Of a stretch of DNA of 64,000 nt, positions 1-13,500 are shown in pieces; position 1 is the stretch's first letter; each line of letters begins with the position of its first letter. The DNA lies in NCBI RefSeq assembly GCF_021869535.1, contig NW_026262701.1, positions 50,595,278 to 50,659,277 on the forward strand. The letters are read 5' to 3'. The position numbers and the translations under genes were made by a program. The stretch is from Mytilus californianus (lineage: Eukaryota > Mollusca > Bivalvia > Mytilida > Mytilidae). The notes below the pieces were generated by a model. It ran no database searches. It was not told the origin of the DNA and saw nothing but the letters and a program-made list of their open reading frames with translations.

Positions 1-1346
1 TACTTACGGATAAATATTTGAGTGTATTGCATAGAGACTAGTTTTAGAACAGAAATATATAGTCGAACGATATTGCATTTCTAGAATGATGTATGAGTTA
101 TATACAAGCAATCATATATAATTAAACAAAGCTTGAAATCCAACAAGGAAAGTCTACAAATATTAAGATAAATGGCACATGTTAGCGACAAGAGGCAGAC
201 ATATATACTTTATTCTCTATGTAGTTTAAACATATTTTGTTTGCAAAATATCGTAAAAATATTTTGTTTGCAAAATATCGCAAAAGGAATTAGACACAAG
301 CTGGTCCAACTTATACCTTCTTCTCCTAAGATACAATATTAATCAATAGAATTTCAAAGCATGCAAACATCAAATTCATTATAACATAATTCTAAACTCC
401 CTAAATATCCCTTAAATATATAGTGTACTGCTCCAAAACTCTAATTATAATTTCACATCTAAGAATCCTTTAAAGTTTACAATCTTTCAACAACGAATGA
501 CAAGTATCTAAGTATGGTTTAGTCTTTTGAGCTGTTCTATATGTTCGGTCCTTTCTTTTAGCCTTGTTATATATTATTAAGAATTCAAGGCTATTTCGAA
601 ATGACAGAAAATAACAAATCACATTCAGCAAGAAGCGCGCAAATCAAATATTATAAAATCATATGTTTCCAAATTTCCAAAAATAAAATGTATCTGCTAT
701 TATGATCTTGAATTCGAATGTAAATTGTTAAGCACAAAACTTCGGCAGTCATCGTTCAGTGATGTAAAAGCAGTATTGGTCAACGTGTAATCAATTGTTT
801 GGCATAATTAAGATGTTGATTTCAGCTAAGTAGATAAGATATAAAATACCTATTAAATGCATATGATTTTATATATCATAGGATATTATTTGATTAATTC
901 ATATTTATGTTAATCATACATATATATTGTTTTTCAAAACGCTTACCGTTTGAAGAAAGAATACGAACAACATATAAACATTTTGTCGATTTATCAAGCG
1001 ATCGGACCTAATAATTCTATAATTAGCTTAGCGGAGAAAAAAATTGAAACACGTAACATAATTTAGTGATTAGTCTTGCAGTCAAAAACAGATCAGTATC
1101 AGTATGAACTGTACACCTACTGTAAATATTCATATTTCAATTTTTTAGACACACTTGTTGATAAACGGACTTCCAATTTAAAAATGAATGGCACCTTGTT
1201 GTGGTACGCATGCCAGGTAAATCAGATGAAATGACGCATCAGGTGATGTCTTAAAAGCTCAGTTCTATCTGTTAGTAAGGAATCAACTTTTCATCTTTAA
1301 TAATGAAACTCAATGAAGTACATACCAATTTTTATTGTTATTACAG
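1..1346. other. intron or upstream DNA with remnant of an older module
   Basis: No convincing exon is seen. A 27-bp tandem duplication at about 231-285 contains a small palindrome (ATATTTTG..CAAAATAT). The block at about 1,060-1,149 aligns by eye with the intron sequence just before the LDLa exons of the later modules (compare 3,676-3,765), but no LDLa exon follows it. This looks like the tail of an earlier EGF-SRCR-LDLa module whose LDLa exon is lost. The open stretch 1,150-1,216 has splice-like ends, but its length would break the phase 1-1 rule of the gene. Confidence 0.4.
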
Positions 1347-1466
1347 AATACGTCACCGATTTGTGCCTTAACAACCCCTGTGGTAATGGTGGTACATGTC
1401 ATCAATATGATGGTGCATATTACTGTGATTGTTTTAGTCCTTTTATCGGAGGACATTGTGAAATCA
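1347..1466 (+). CDS. exon, module 1: EGF-like domain
   Basis: 120-bp phase 1-1 exon between ...ttattacag and gtaagt. It encodes one EGF-like domain with six cysteines: CLNNPC, GGTC, YYCDC and GGHCE. The N-terminal YVTDLC and the CxC..pF.GG.C ending fit the family. There is no DxNEC calcium-binding consensus. The exon is nearly identical to 4,323-4,442, with one visible amino-acid change (I to V before GGHC). Confidence 0.85.
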
Positions 1467-4400
1467 GTAAGTATTATAACAAGTTATCAGGTATATTATG
1501 TTATAAGGTACTGTAAACCAACTAATTTCCCCGAGCGATTTATTTTCGCGACTTTCGCGAGAAGAAAAATAACGCGAATATAAATCGTCACGAATATGTA
1601 AAACTTGGATCTTTCCTCATTAAACTTCATCAAGTAAATTAGAAAATCGAGAAATTTAATCGCCGCGACGTGGACTAGAAAGGGCTTAACACAAAATAAA
1701 GTATCCGGGAAAATAAGTTGGTTTAAAGTATACGGAAAAGCATCTGCAATACTAAGCTATGGATAGTTAGAGAATAGTCACGTTAAAGTAATCGATAAAA
1801 GATATTGCTAAATAATCGAAATCTCAATTACTATTTTGGAAGCTATAAAAGTATTTTTCTGTAAAATCTATAAAACAAAGACACATATTTCCTGTTTTAG
1901 GATTGGATCTAAGTGATGATGGCAGATTATTGATTCACCAACCGACTGGTACCTACTCTCTATGTCTGCTTGACTGGGATGACAGTGATGCATCTGTAGC
2001 ATGTAGATTTCTGAACAAACCCGGTAAAGGTGTTGCCTATAAGTTACCCCATTCGGTAGATTTTTATAGACTAAGTTATTCGCTTCTTTGCGAAGGAGAC
2101 GAGAAGTCAATCAATCAGTGTTCTGGAGAAAGTGGGGAGCATATTGACATGGCGTGCCAAGCAGAGGATGATGCTGCATTAAAATGTATTGAAGGTAGTT
2201 AAATATTTGGTAAATACATCAGTTCTTGGATTGGGTGAAGACATAAGAGTTACAGCTTTGTCATCTATAAAAATACTTTTATACTTCGAGATTTTGACAG
2301 TTAAAGTATTTTTGAGATACAAAGCATGAATATAAAGTATTAATTCCATGAATTACACATTTTCGATTGTAAAATTTATATCATTCAACATATTTATTTA
2401 TTATAGCAAAAACCATGATAACAAATAAAAAAAAAACTAGATATAATTTATTACGGCAAATAATATGAAAGCAGATCACCAAAAAGTTAAGTTGTTGTAA
2501 AACAATTGTAATTATGAAATTGTCTATATGATAACTGATAAGAACGGATGTCTTTTGCTATCAATCACGATATGTAAAGTAGCCAATTTAAAAAATTCAC
2601 AATTTGAAGTATGATTACAATATGAAAACGGCAAATCCTTATTGACAATACGTAAATAGAGCAAAACAAAAACAACAACAATGAAACATTAATCATAATA
2701 TGAAACACTAATAAAACATTACACGCGTTTAGCTATTCTTTATTTAAGTATATAAGAAATGATTATGCCATAAAAGGTCACTTAAACAAGTATTCAATTC
2801 GCTTCATGTCCATGTAAAAAAAGTAAATTTGTCACAACAAAGAACTGATCTATTACCCTATTTCTGTGAATTTAGATACCCATTCATTGGTGATAACTGC
2901 GAACAAGGTAAATACAGGTTAACGCCTTTATTAAATACAGAAACGACAAAACATTGTTACCATCATCGGAGGTTTTGAAAGCAGATACCCTTTCGATGCC
3001 GATACTTAATAATAAAGTATGTGCTTGAATGAAGATTTAATTGAAATATTGGGAACAAGATACATAATGTGAGTGCCACATGTGGAGCAGGATCTGCTTA
3101 CCCTTCCGGAGCACCTGAGATCACCCCCAGTTTTTGGTGGGGTTCGTGTTGCTTAGTCTTTGGTTTTCTATGTTGTGTCATCTGTACTATTATTTGTCTG
3201 TTTGTCTTTTTATTTTTGGCCATGGCGTTGTCAGTTTGTTTTCGATCTATGAGTTTGTCTGTCCCTCTGGTATCTTTCGTCCCTCTTTTGATTGATGGTT
3301 GTCATTAGAGTAGAATGAGGAAAAACTTGGTTGTGGCTTAATTAGTAATTCATATTGCTATTGGGATTTATTTTTTAAAACAGATAACACAAGGAAAAAG
3401 TAAAACAACAAAAATACCGAACACAAAGGAAAATTCAAAACGGAAAGTCCCTTAACAATTGGCAAAATCAAAAGCTCAAACACACCAAACGAATGGAACA
3501 CAACTGTCATATTCCTGACTTGGTACAGGAAATAATTGCTTTTATTATAACACATTTTGCCACGTAAATAAAGAACACAAGGAAATAGTTGCTTTTATTA
3601 TAACACATTTTGCCATGTGATGTTTAGTTATAAAAGCGTAGGTTGTTAATACCTAATTGAGAAACCTATAACAGAATCAGGTGATTAGTCTGACAGTCAA
3701 TAAGACACCAGTTTCATTGTGAACTGCACATCTACTAGACATTTGCATATTTTTGTTTAATTAAGAATGTAATCCTGACACAGAAGTAAAAGTGAAATGT
3801 AATACCCCAGGATCTGGAGAATGTATATCTAAAGATTGGATCTGCGATGGGTGGAAAGATTGCGAGACTGGTTGGGATGAATTTGAATGTGGTATGTTAG
3901 TTTGAATAAAGCAAGAAAATGATAAGTAATGCAAGAAAAGGAAATAAACACTTTTAATCTTAATAAAGTTTCAAAAATGGTGAGAACAAAATCACTGCAC
4001 TACAATTAAACTGGAACTACAAAATGAGAAAAGAAAAAAATATGTCAAGTAAGAATTAAACTTTTAAAATGGCAAAAGACAAACGATATCAGAAATAGAA
4101 GAAAAAACGACACAATGGTAAACAGTAATCTATAAAATAAAACAGAAAACAGACGAAGTTTTTTGTTTTCATTTCTTCCATTGACATATTGAAAAGAGGT
4201 TGAGAATATTTTGTAAATGGATGAGAAAAAAAACTTAGTTCTATCTGTTAGTAAGGAATCAACTTTTCATCTTTAATAATGAAACTCATTGAAGTACATA
4301 ACAATTTTTATTGTTTTTTCAGAATACGTCACCGATTTGTGCCTTAACAACCCCTGTGGTAATGGTGGTACATGTCATCAATATGATGGTGCATATTACT

Positions 4401-7400
4401 GTGATTGCTTTAGTCCTTTTGTCGGAGGACATTGTGAAATCAGTAAGTATTATAACAAGTTATCAGGTATATTATGTTATAAGGTACTGTAAACCAACTA
4501 ATTTCCGCGAGCGATTTATTTTTGCGACTTTCGCGAAAAGAAAAATAATGCGAATATAAATCGTCGCGAATATGTAAAAATTGGATTTTTCCTTATTTAA
4601 CTACATTAAGTAAATTAGAAAATCGAGAAATTAAATCGCCGCGAAGTGGACTAGAAAGGGCTAAACGCCAGATAAAGTATCCGGGAAAATAAGTTGGTTT
4701 AAAGTATACGGAAAAGCATCTTCAAAACTTAGCTATGGATAGTTAGAGAATAGTCACGTTAAAGTAATCGATAAAAGATATTGCTAAATAATCGAAATCT
4801 CAATTACTATTCTGGAAGCTATAAAAGTATTTCTCTGTAAAATCTATAAAACAAAGACACATATTTTCTGTTTAAGGATTGGATCTAAGTGATGATGGCA
4901 GATTATTGATTCACCAACCGACTGGTACCTACTCTCTATGTCTGCTTGACTGGGATGACAGTGATGCATCTGTAGCATGTAGATTTCTGAACAAACCCGG
5001 TAAAGGTGTTGCCTATAAGTTACCCCATTCGGTAGATTTTTATAGACTAAGTTATTCGCTTCTTTGCGAAGGAGACGAGAAGTCAATCAATCAGTGTTCT
5101 GGAGAAAGTGGGGAGCATATTGACATGGCGTGCCAAGCAGAGGATGATGCTGCATTAAAATGTATTGAAGGTAGTTAAATATTTGGAAAATACATCAGTT
5201 CTTGGATTGGGTGAAGACATAAGAGTTACAGTTTTGTCATCTATAAAAAATGCTTTTATACTTCGATATTTTGACAGTTAAAGTATTTTTGTGATACAAA
5301 GCATGAATATAAAGTATTAATTCCATGAATTACACATTTTCGATTGTAAAATTTATATCATTCAACATATTTATTTATTATAGCAAAAACCATGATAACA
5401 AATCAAAAATAAACTAGATATAATTTATTACGGCAAATAATATGAAAGCAGATCACCAAAAAGTTAAGTTGTTGTAAAACAATTATAATTATGAAATTGT
5501 CTATATGATTACTGATAAGAACAGATGGCTTTTGCTATCAATCACGATATGTAAAGTAGCCAATTTAAAAAATTCACAATTTGAAGTATGATTACAATAT
5601 GAAAACGGCAAATCCTTATTGACAATACGTATATAGAGCAAAACAAAAATCAACAACAATGAAACATTAATCATAATATGAAACGCTAATAAAACATTAC
5701 ACGCGTTTAGCTATTCTTTATTTAAGTAAATAAGAAATGATTATGCTATAAAAGGTCACTTAAACAAGTATTCAACTCGCTTCATGTCCATGTCAAAAAA
5801 GTAAATTTGTCACAACAATGAACTGATCAATTACCCTATTGCTGTGAATTTAGATACCCATTCATTGGTGATAACTGCGAACAAGGTAAATACCAGTTAA
5901 CGCCTTTATTAAATACACAAACGACAAAACATTGTTACTATCATCGGAGGTTTTGAAAGCAGATACCCTTTCGATGCCGATACTTGATAATAAAGTATGT
6001 GCTTGAATGACGATTTAATTGAAATATTAGGAACAAGATATATAATGTGAGTAGCTTTGATTGATGGTTGTCATTAGAGTAGAATGAGGAAAAACTTGGT
6101 TACTAGAAGTAATTCATGTTGCTATTGGGATTTATTTTTTAAAACAGAGAACACAAGGAAAAAGTAAAATAACAAAAATACCGAACTCAAAGGAAAATTC
6201 AAAACGGAAAGTCCCTTAACAATTGGCAAAATCAAAAGCTCAAACACACCAAACGAATGGAACACAACTGTCATATTCCTGACTTGGAACAGGAAATAAT
6301 TGCTTTTATTATAACACATTTTGCCACGTAAATAAAGAACACAAGGAAATAATTGCTTTCATTATAACACATTTTGCCACCTGATATTTAATTATAAAAG
6401 CGTAGTTTGTTAATACCTAATTGAGAAACCTATAACAGAAGCAGGTGATAAGTCTGACAGTCAATAAGACATCAGTTTCATTGTTAACTGCACATCTACT
6501 AGACATTTGCATATTTTTGTTTAATTAAGAGTGTAATCCTGACACAGAAGTAAGATGTAATAGCCTAGGACCTGGAAAATGCATATCTAAAGATTGGATC
6601 TGCGATGGGTGGGAAGATTGCGAGACTGGTTGGGATGAATTTGAATGTGGTATGTTAGTTTGAATAAAGCAAGTAAATGATAAGCAATGCAAGAAAATGA
6701 AATTAATGCTTTTAATCTTAATAAAGTTTCAAAAATGGTGAGAACAAAATCACTGCAATGCAATTAAACTAGAACTAAAACATGAAAAAAGTAAGAGTAT
6801 GTCAAGAAAGAATTAAATTTTTAAAATAGCAAAAAGACAAACGATATCAGAAATAGCTGAAAAAACGACACAACGGTAAACAGTAATCTATAAAATAAAA
6901 CAGAAAACAGACGATGTTTTTTGTTTTTATTTCTATAACTGACATATCGAAAAGAGTTTGAGAATATTTTGTAAATGGGTGAAAAAATACTCAGTTCTAT
7001 CTTTTAATAAGGAATCAACTTTTCATCTTTAATAATGAAAATCAGTAAAGCACATAAGTATTTCTATTGTTATTACAGAAGATGTCAACGATTTGTGCCT
7101 AAATAATCCCTGTGGTAATGATGGTACATGTCATCAATATGATGGTTCATCTTACTGTGAGTGTGTTAGCCCTTATGTTGGAGGACATTGTGAAATGAGT
7201 AAGCATTTTAACAAGATAACATGTATTTAATGTTATTGTCATTTGAAAAACACCTGTACCAATCAAATTACAATTCTCTGTTGCAATTTAAATTGGTATA
7301 TTAGCCCAGAAAATAAATATTTAGCCTTGAAAATTGAAAGGTCAGTGTATCGAATTAATGCAATAGGAGTTGATTAATGTGGCTTCATGCCGTTTACCTT

Positions 7401-7501
7401 GTCCAAAATATATTTATGCGAAACAAAAAAAATCAAATTTGAAAAATATCATAACTTAAAAAAAGAAAAACACCAAAATGGGGCAAAAATTCATTTTTTT
7501 T

Positions 7502-7532
<31 letters not shown>

Positions 7533-10500
7533 GGATTTCAAGTTTGATAAAAAATAAAAATTTGTCAAAAAATTACCAAAAAGGTTTTATTTTGTTTCTG
7601 AAACACAAAATTCATTTTACTTTTATATATCTAGTGGATGCTAGGCCTTGAAGGAGTATTAGCTACGATTTTGACACAAAAATTAAAATACGATTATTTT
7701 TGTTTCAAATATTAATAAAAGCGGAATTTTGAAATAATATTTCGTTATAGCCAGTCAATTTGGGTCCAAATTTGTAAAAATAAGGTCCAAAACATTGCTG
7801 ATGTATCATTGACTGGCAAGTTGATTATTTAACCCCATTCAATCCGGACTCATGTGACCTTTAATTAGCCCCGTTTGCTGAAGATGACTAAATACAAAAT
7901 TTCAATCCTGGTATCTATGATGAGTTTATTTACGCATGTGCAAGTCGTGTTCAGCTATTAAAGGAAAGGAATGTCATCAAAGAAATTGAAACAATGGTGA
8001 ACCATTTTGTTGACTGATTCGAATCACAAAAACAAATCATTCTTATACAGGTACAATCAAGGATTAACATATATTTTAACCTATAACATGACATAAAACA
8101 GACCTAGCAAAATCCAATTGTACGTGCTTGCTATCTATTTAAATTTATGTATGTTTATATATCGGATTATATGACCGTCGGCAGTCTCTCAGGGGTCATC
8201 TTGATTGTTAATTAGATGGCGTTTAGACTAAAATACACACGAAATGCTGATACATACTATCGAGTCAATGCATTATTAATTGTTTATTTAAGACTTTTTA
8301 TAATTTTGATATACGTTTTAGTATTTTAAAAATTTAAAAGTGAGAATTGGAGTCCAATCGGTGAACAGACAGGCAGATAACTTTAACAACCTCATAATAA
8401 CAATAGGAAGAACTAAATTGTGGACAAGGTAAATGGCATAAAGCCAAATTTATCAACTCCTACTGCATGAATTGGACAAACTGACCTTTCAATTCTCAAG
8501 GCTAAATATCTATTTTCTAGGCTAATATACCAACTTAAATGGCAACATATAATAGTAGTTTGACTGATACAGGTGTTTTTCCAATGACCATACATGAAGT
8601 TATAAAGAAAAGCATCTGCAATGCTTAGATAGATATAAATAGAGAATAGAAGTACTGGAAAAGTGTTCAATAAGAGATTCGGCTGAACACTCGAAAATTC
8701 AAACTACTAGAAAAAATCCGTAAAATCTTTAAAACAATTACACATATTTTCCTTTTTTTTAGGATTAGATCTTAGTGATGATGGTAGATTACTGATTCAC
8801 CAACCGACTGGTACCTACTCTCTATGCCTGCTTGACTGGGATGACAAAGATGCATCTGTAGCATGTAGATTTCTGAACAAACCCGGTAAAGGTGTTGCCC
8901 ATAAGTTATCCCATTCGATAGATTTTTATAGACTAAGTTATTCGCTTCTTTGCGAAGGAGACGAGAAGTCAATCAATCAGTGTTCCGGAGAAAGTGGGGA
9001 GCATATTGACATGGCGTGCCAAGCAGAGGATGATGCTGCATTAAAATGTATTGAAGGTAGTTAAATATTTGGTAAATACATCAGTTCTTGGATTGGGTGA
9101 AGACATAAGATTTTCAGCTTTGTCATCTATAAAAATACTTTTATACTTCGAGATTTTGACAGTTAAAGTATTTTTGAGATACAAAGCATGAATATAAAGT
9201 ATTAAATCCATGAATTACACATTTTCGATTGTAAAATTTATATCATTCAACATATTTATTTATTATAGCAAAAACCATGATAACAAATAAAAAAAAAATA
9301 GATATAATTTATTACGGCAAATAATATGAAAGCAGATCACCAAAAAGTTAAGTTGTTGTAAAACAATTATAATTATGAAATTGTCTATATGATAACTGAT
9401 AAGAACGGATGTCTTTTGCTATCTATCACGATATGTAAAGTAGCCAATTTAAAAAATTCACAATTTGAAGTATGATTACAATATGAAAACGGCAAATCCT
9501 TATTGACAATACGTAAATAGAGCAAAACAAATACAACAACAATGAAACATTAATCATAATATGAAACACTAATAAAACATTACACGCGTTTAGCTATTCT
9601 TTATTTAAGTAAATAAGAAATGATTATGCCATAAAAGGTCACTTAAACAAGTATTCAATTCGCTTCATGTCCATGTAAAAAAAGTAAATTTGTCACAACA
9701 AAGAACTGATATATTACCCTATTGCTGTGAATTTAGATAAGTATTTTTGAGATACAAAGCATGAATATAAAGTATTAATTCCATGAATTACACATTTTTT
9801 ATTGTAACATTTATATCATTCAACATATTTATTTATTATAGCAAAAACCATGATAGCAAATCACAAATAAACTAGATATAAACTATTACGGCAAATACTT
9901 TGATAGCAGATCACAAAAAAGTGAAGTTGTGTTCAAAACTGATAATCATGAATTGGCTTTATGTTAAGAACGGATGGCTTATGCTATCAAACACGATATA
10001 TAAAGCAGCTAATGTAAAATTTCACAATTTTAAGTATAATTAAAATATGAAAATGGCAAATCCCTATTGACAATTCAGATATAGAGAACATATTGACCAG
10101 AAAAAAATATCAACAACAATGAAACACTAATCATAATATGAAACACCAATAAACATTACACGCGTTTAGCGATTAAGTCATTTAAATAAATGAGAGGCGA
10201 AAGATAATTAGGTGCATTAGAAATAATTATATCATAAATGGTCACTAAGTGCTACTGGAAAAAAAAAAGAACACGAGGAAATTATTGTTTCTTTTTTATT
10301 ATAACACATTAAGCAAGCGTAGAACATTTTGAAATGTTGTGTTGCCAATACATAAATTGGAAACAAATAGCCGAACTAGGTGACAAGTCTGGCAGTCAAT
10401 AATACACCAGTTTCAATATAAACTGTACATCTACTATACATTTAAATATTTTTGTTTAATTTAGAATGTAATCCTGACACAGAAGTAAGATGTAATAGCC

Positions 10501-13500
10501 CAGGACCTGGAAAATGCATATCTAAAGATTGGGTCTGCGATGGATGGGAAGATTGCGAGACTGGTTGGGATGAATTTGAATGTGGTATGTTAGTTTGAAT
10601 AAAGCAGGAAAAAGAAATGATTAGTAATGCAAGAAAAGGAAAAAAAGGTTTTTAATATTAAGGTAGTATCAATAATAGAAATTAAAATCCCTGCAATGAA
10701 AATAAAACTGAAGCTGCGAAAGACTTAACAAAGTGCGAGATTTAAGAATATGTCATTAAGAATTTAAGATGCAAAAAAACAAACAATAACGCAATTGACA
10801 AAATAAAAAGAGTTATAAAAATATTTTGTAAATTGACGAAAATAAAAGTGAAAAAACGTAATTTCACAAGAAAGTAAAGTAATAAAAACTTTTTATTCGT
10901 TTTTAACTTACGTTTATTTGAATACCACAAAAGTAATAAATAATAGATGTTTTATTCTTAAAGTAGTAAACAAAGTCAGTACAAAAGCCACTACAATAAA
11001 ACTGAAACTGCAATGCATATTAAAAAAAAACCAGATATCTTTAAGAAAATGTCAATGGAGATTTGAATATTGGTAAAGTATAGTGACCTTTTTTTCACCT
11101 TTGTATATTGTTTGATGTGGAATAATATTGAGTCAAATTTAATGCTTTTTGATCTTCCAATTTTTGAAGACTCAACCAAGTGACAAATTTGACGTAAAAT
11201 CTCGTTGATAATGCTTCTACAAAAATGTATACTTGACAAAGTGCCTGTATGAAAAAATGCACATTTTCAATTGAATGGGAACAAATGTTTTATTCTTTTC
11301 TTGTCATTGAACTTGATTTTTTTGTACACAATGAATAAACCAGGGGAGAAAATACAATTACCAAAAAGAAATTATTTTAGATTAAAATTTGTTTACTAAA
11401 CTCACTTTCCGGAAACGGATTTTCTAGTTCATGATATGATGTTTTGCCACTTATGGATACATTTAGAATCTTATTTTATCTGGATGTGTAATTTTTTTTT
11501 TCGTTATCAATTATTAATCTCAATATCTTTGTGAAAATCCCTTAATAGAGTGAAAACTTATTAGGGGTTTGTTTTGCGTGTTTAATTTAATCATTTAATT
11601 TCTATGATATCTCATTATGTAAAACTGAAGATGGAGGAAAACTTATTGATTGTAAGCGTTGGTATGTATAGAGATAAAGTTTGTATATCTTGTCACGATT
11701 GTACTGATTTTTTTAAATTTCAATACAGCATGTAACATGGACTATCATGCAAGGTGTGATGCAAGTGACGATGGAATGTGTCTCAATAAAACTTGGATTT
11801 GTGATGGAATTAGTGACTGTCAATCTGGATGGGATGAAGATAATTGCGGTATATCTTATATTATATTTCAATATAGTTACCTTTTACCCTTTTTGTCCCT
11901 CTCTTTACCCAATACCCCCAGAAGAAAATGATGCCATTTAAATGATATGTAGTTAGAAAACATGATTTAAAATGCATTTCTTTACGTTTGAATTTGATTT
12001 CTTTTCTTTTTTTTTTCGTCTTATATTTTAAGTTTGAAGTCTCTTATGAATAATGGTCTATTTGGAGCAAATGTGGTTGGAATTCGTAATGCTCAGTCTC
12101 TTGTCATCTGTGTTGTGTTTTGTATACTGTTCATTGGCTTTTCGAATGTTTTATTTTGGCCATGGTATTGTGAGGTTGTCATCGAATTATGGTTTTTGAA
12201 TATACGTTGGCATCTTGAAGTCTCCTTTTTAATGCATAAAGCGTAAAGTATCCCTGCGAATGTGTATATTTATATTCTTTATTTTTATAAAATTACAGAT
12301 TACTTTGAGTGTACGTTGCGAGAGCTTTTGCTCCGAATTAAAGGATTATCTATGTCTCGTATATGTAAGACATGAAGAACAACAAAACCTCCATTCCTCT
12401 GCTTTTAGTTGAATGTGTGTGGAATGCTTTTATTTCATAAATACATACTTCATACTCATTCTTTACCATGAGTCTATGCAATTTTTCCAAAGATTGAGTT
12501 CAAAATGAATCACGAAATTTATACATTAAGTCTTGTGGTTATGATATTATAATGTCATATGAAAATATATTTTCCCTTATACCCAATCGCGTATGCTTCT
12601 TTTAGATCTGCAATTTTCGACATTTGTTTGGAATATAACAATCGACTACCTGCTTGAAAACAAAATGAAAATAGATTGAAAAATAACAATTCTATTTGTT
12701 CCATTGTGACACTGTTTTTATAAGTATACTTTAATATTATAGCAGAAATAAATTCTTTTTGTTAACGTGCTTTTGTAGATTTCATTTCTATCTGGTTATA
12801 TTGTATGTTTTGAACATCTCACATTTATCATGTGTATGTAGAAAATAAGGGAAACATAATACAGAAGCGACAGGAGTCCAACAACATTTACAATTGACAA
12901 GCATTCAACATTTGGTCTTCAACCATTAACAAATGAACACTGTATGAAAAGCTCTATATCGCCATGATCTAGACAAGTCTATTATCTACTCCAAATTCTT
13001 TAAAGCAGAAATCTGTATGATATTCCTAAAGACTAAAAACAACTATTTATGAGGTTTCAGCATGGCTATGAAAAACACAACCAAAAAATACAGTATCAAA
13101 AATGTTACTAATTACGAAAAACAGACTGAAAGTAATTAATCTGCTAATGAAGAACTCCCACCAGATATGTTTTTGGCAATATATAGTATTGTTAAAATTA
13201 TTGACGTTGACGAAGGCTATTTGGTCCGAGGACACAGTTATCGTCCTTAGATTTTCGTTGTCTACGAATATAGACCCTAGTGTGGACAGTGTATAGGTTG
13301 CAAATTTTTTTCATACCCTTCCAAATTTATTTCTTTATATTTTATGCATGAAATATTAAGTAAGGGGATGAAATTACATGTGAAAAAAATTTGGGTGCTG
13401 AATCTTTATGTTAAGTAGTGATTTGGTCCAGTTAAAAAAGGGCAAAAACTAGAATGTCTTAAGCTGTCAAATTTAATTTTAGACCCCCTTAACATAGAAT

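Noticed and set aside
1150-1216. Exon-like open stretch with acceptor and donor before module 1
   Set aside because: Its 67-bp length ends in phase 0 and would throw the following EGF exon out of frame; no domain is recognisable.
3069-3308. 79-codon hydrophobic frame
   Set aside because: It coincides with a dispersed repeat that is absent at the equivalent site in module 2.
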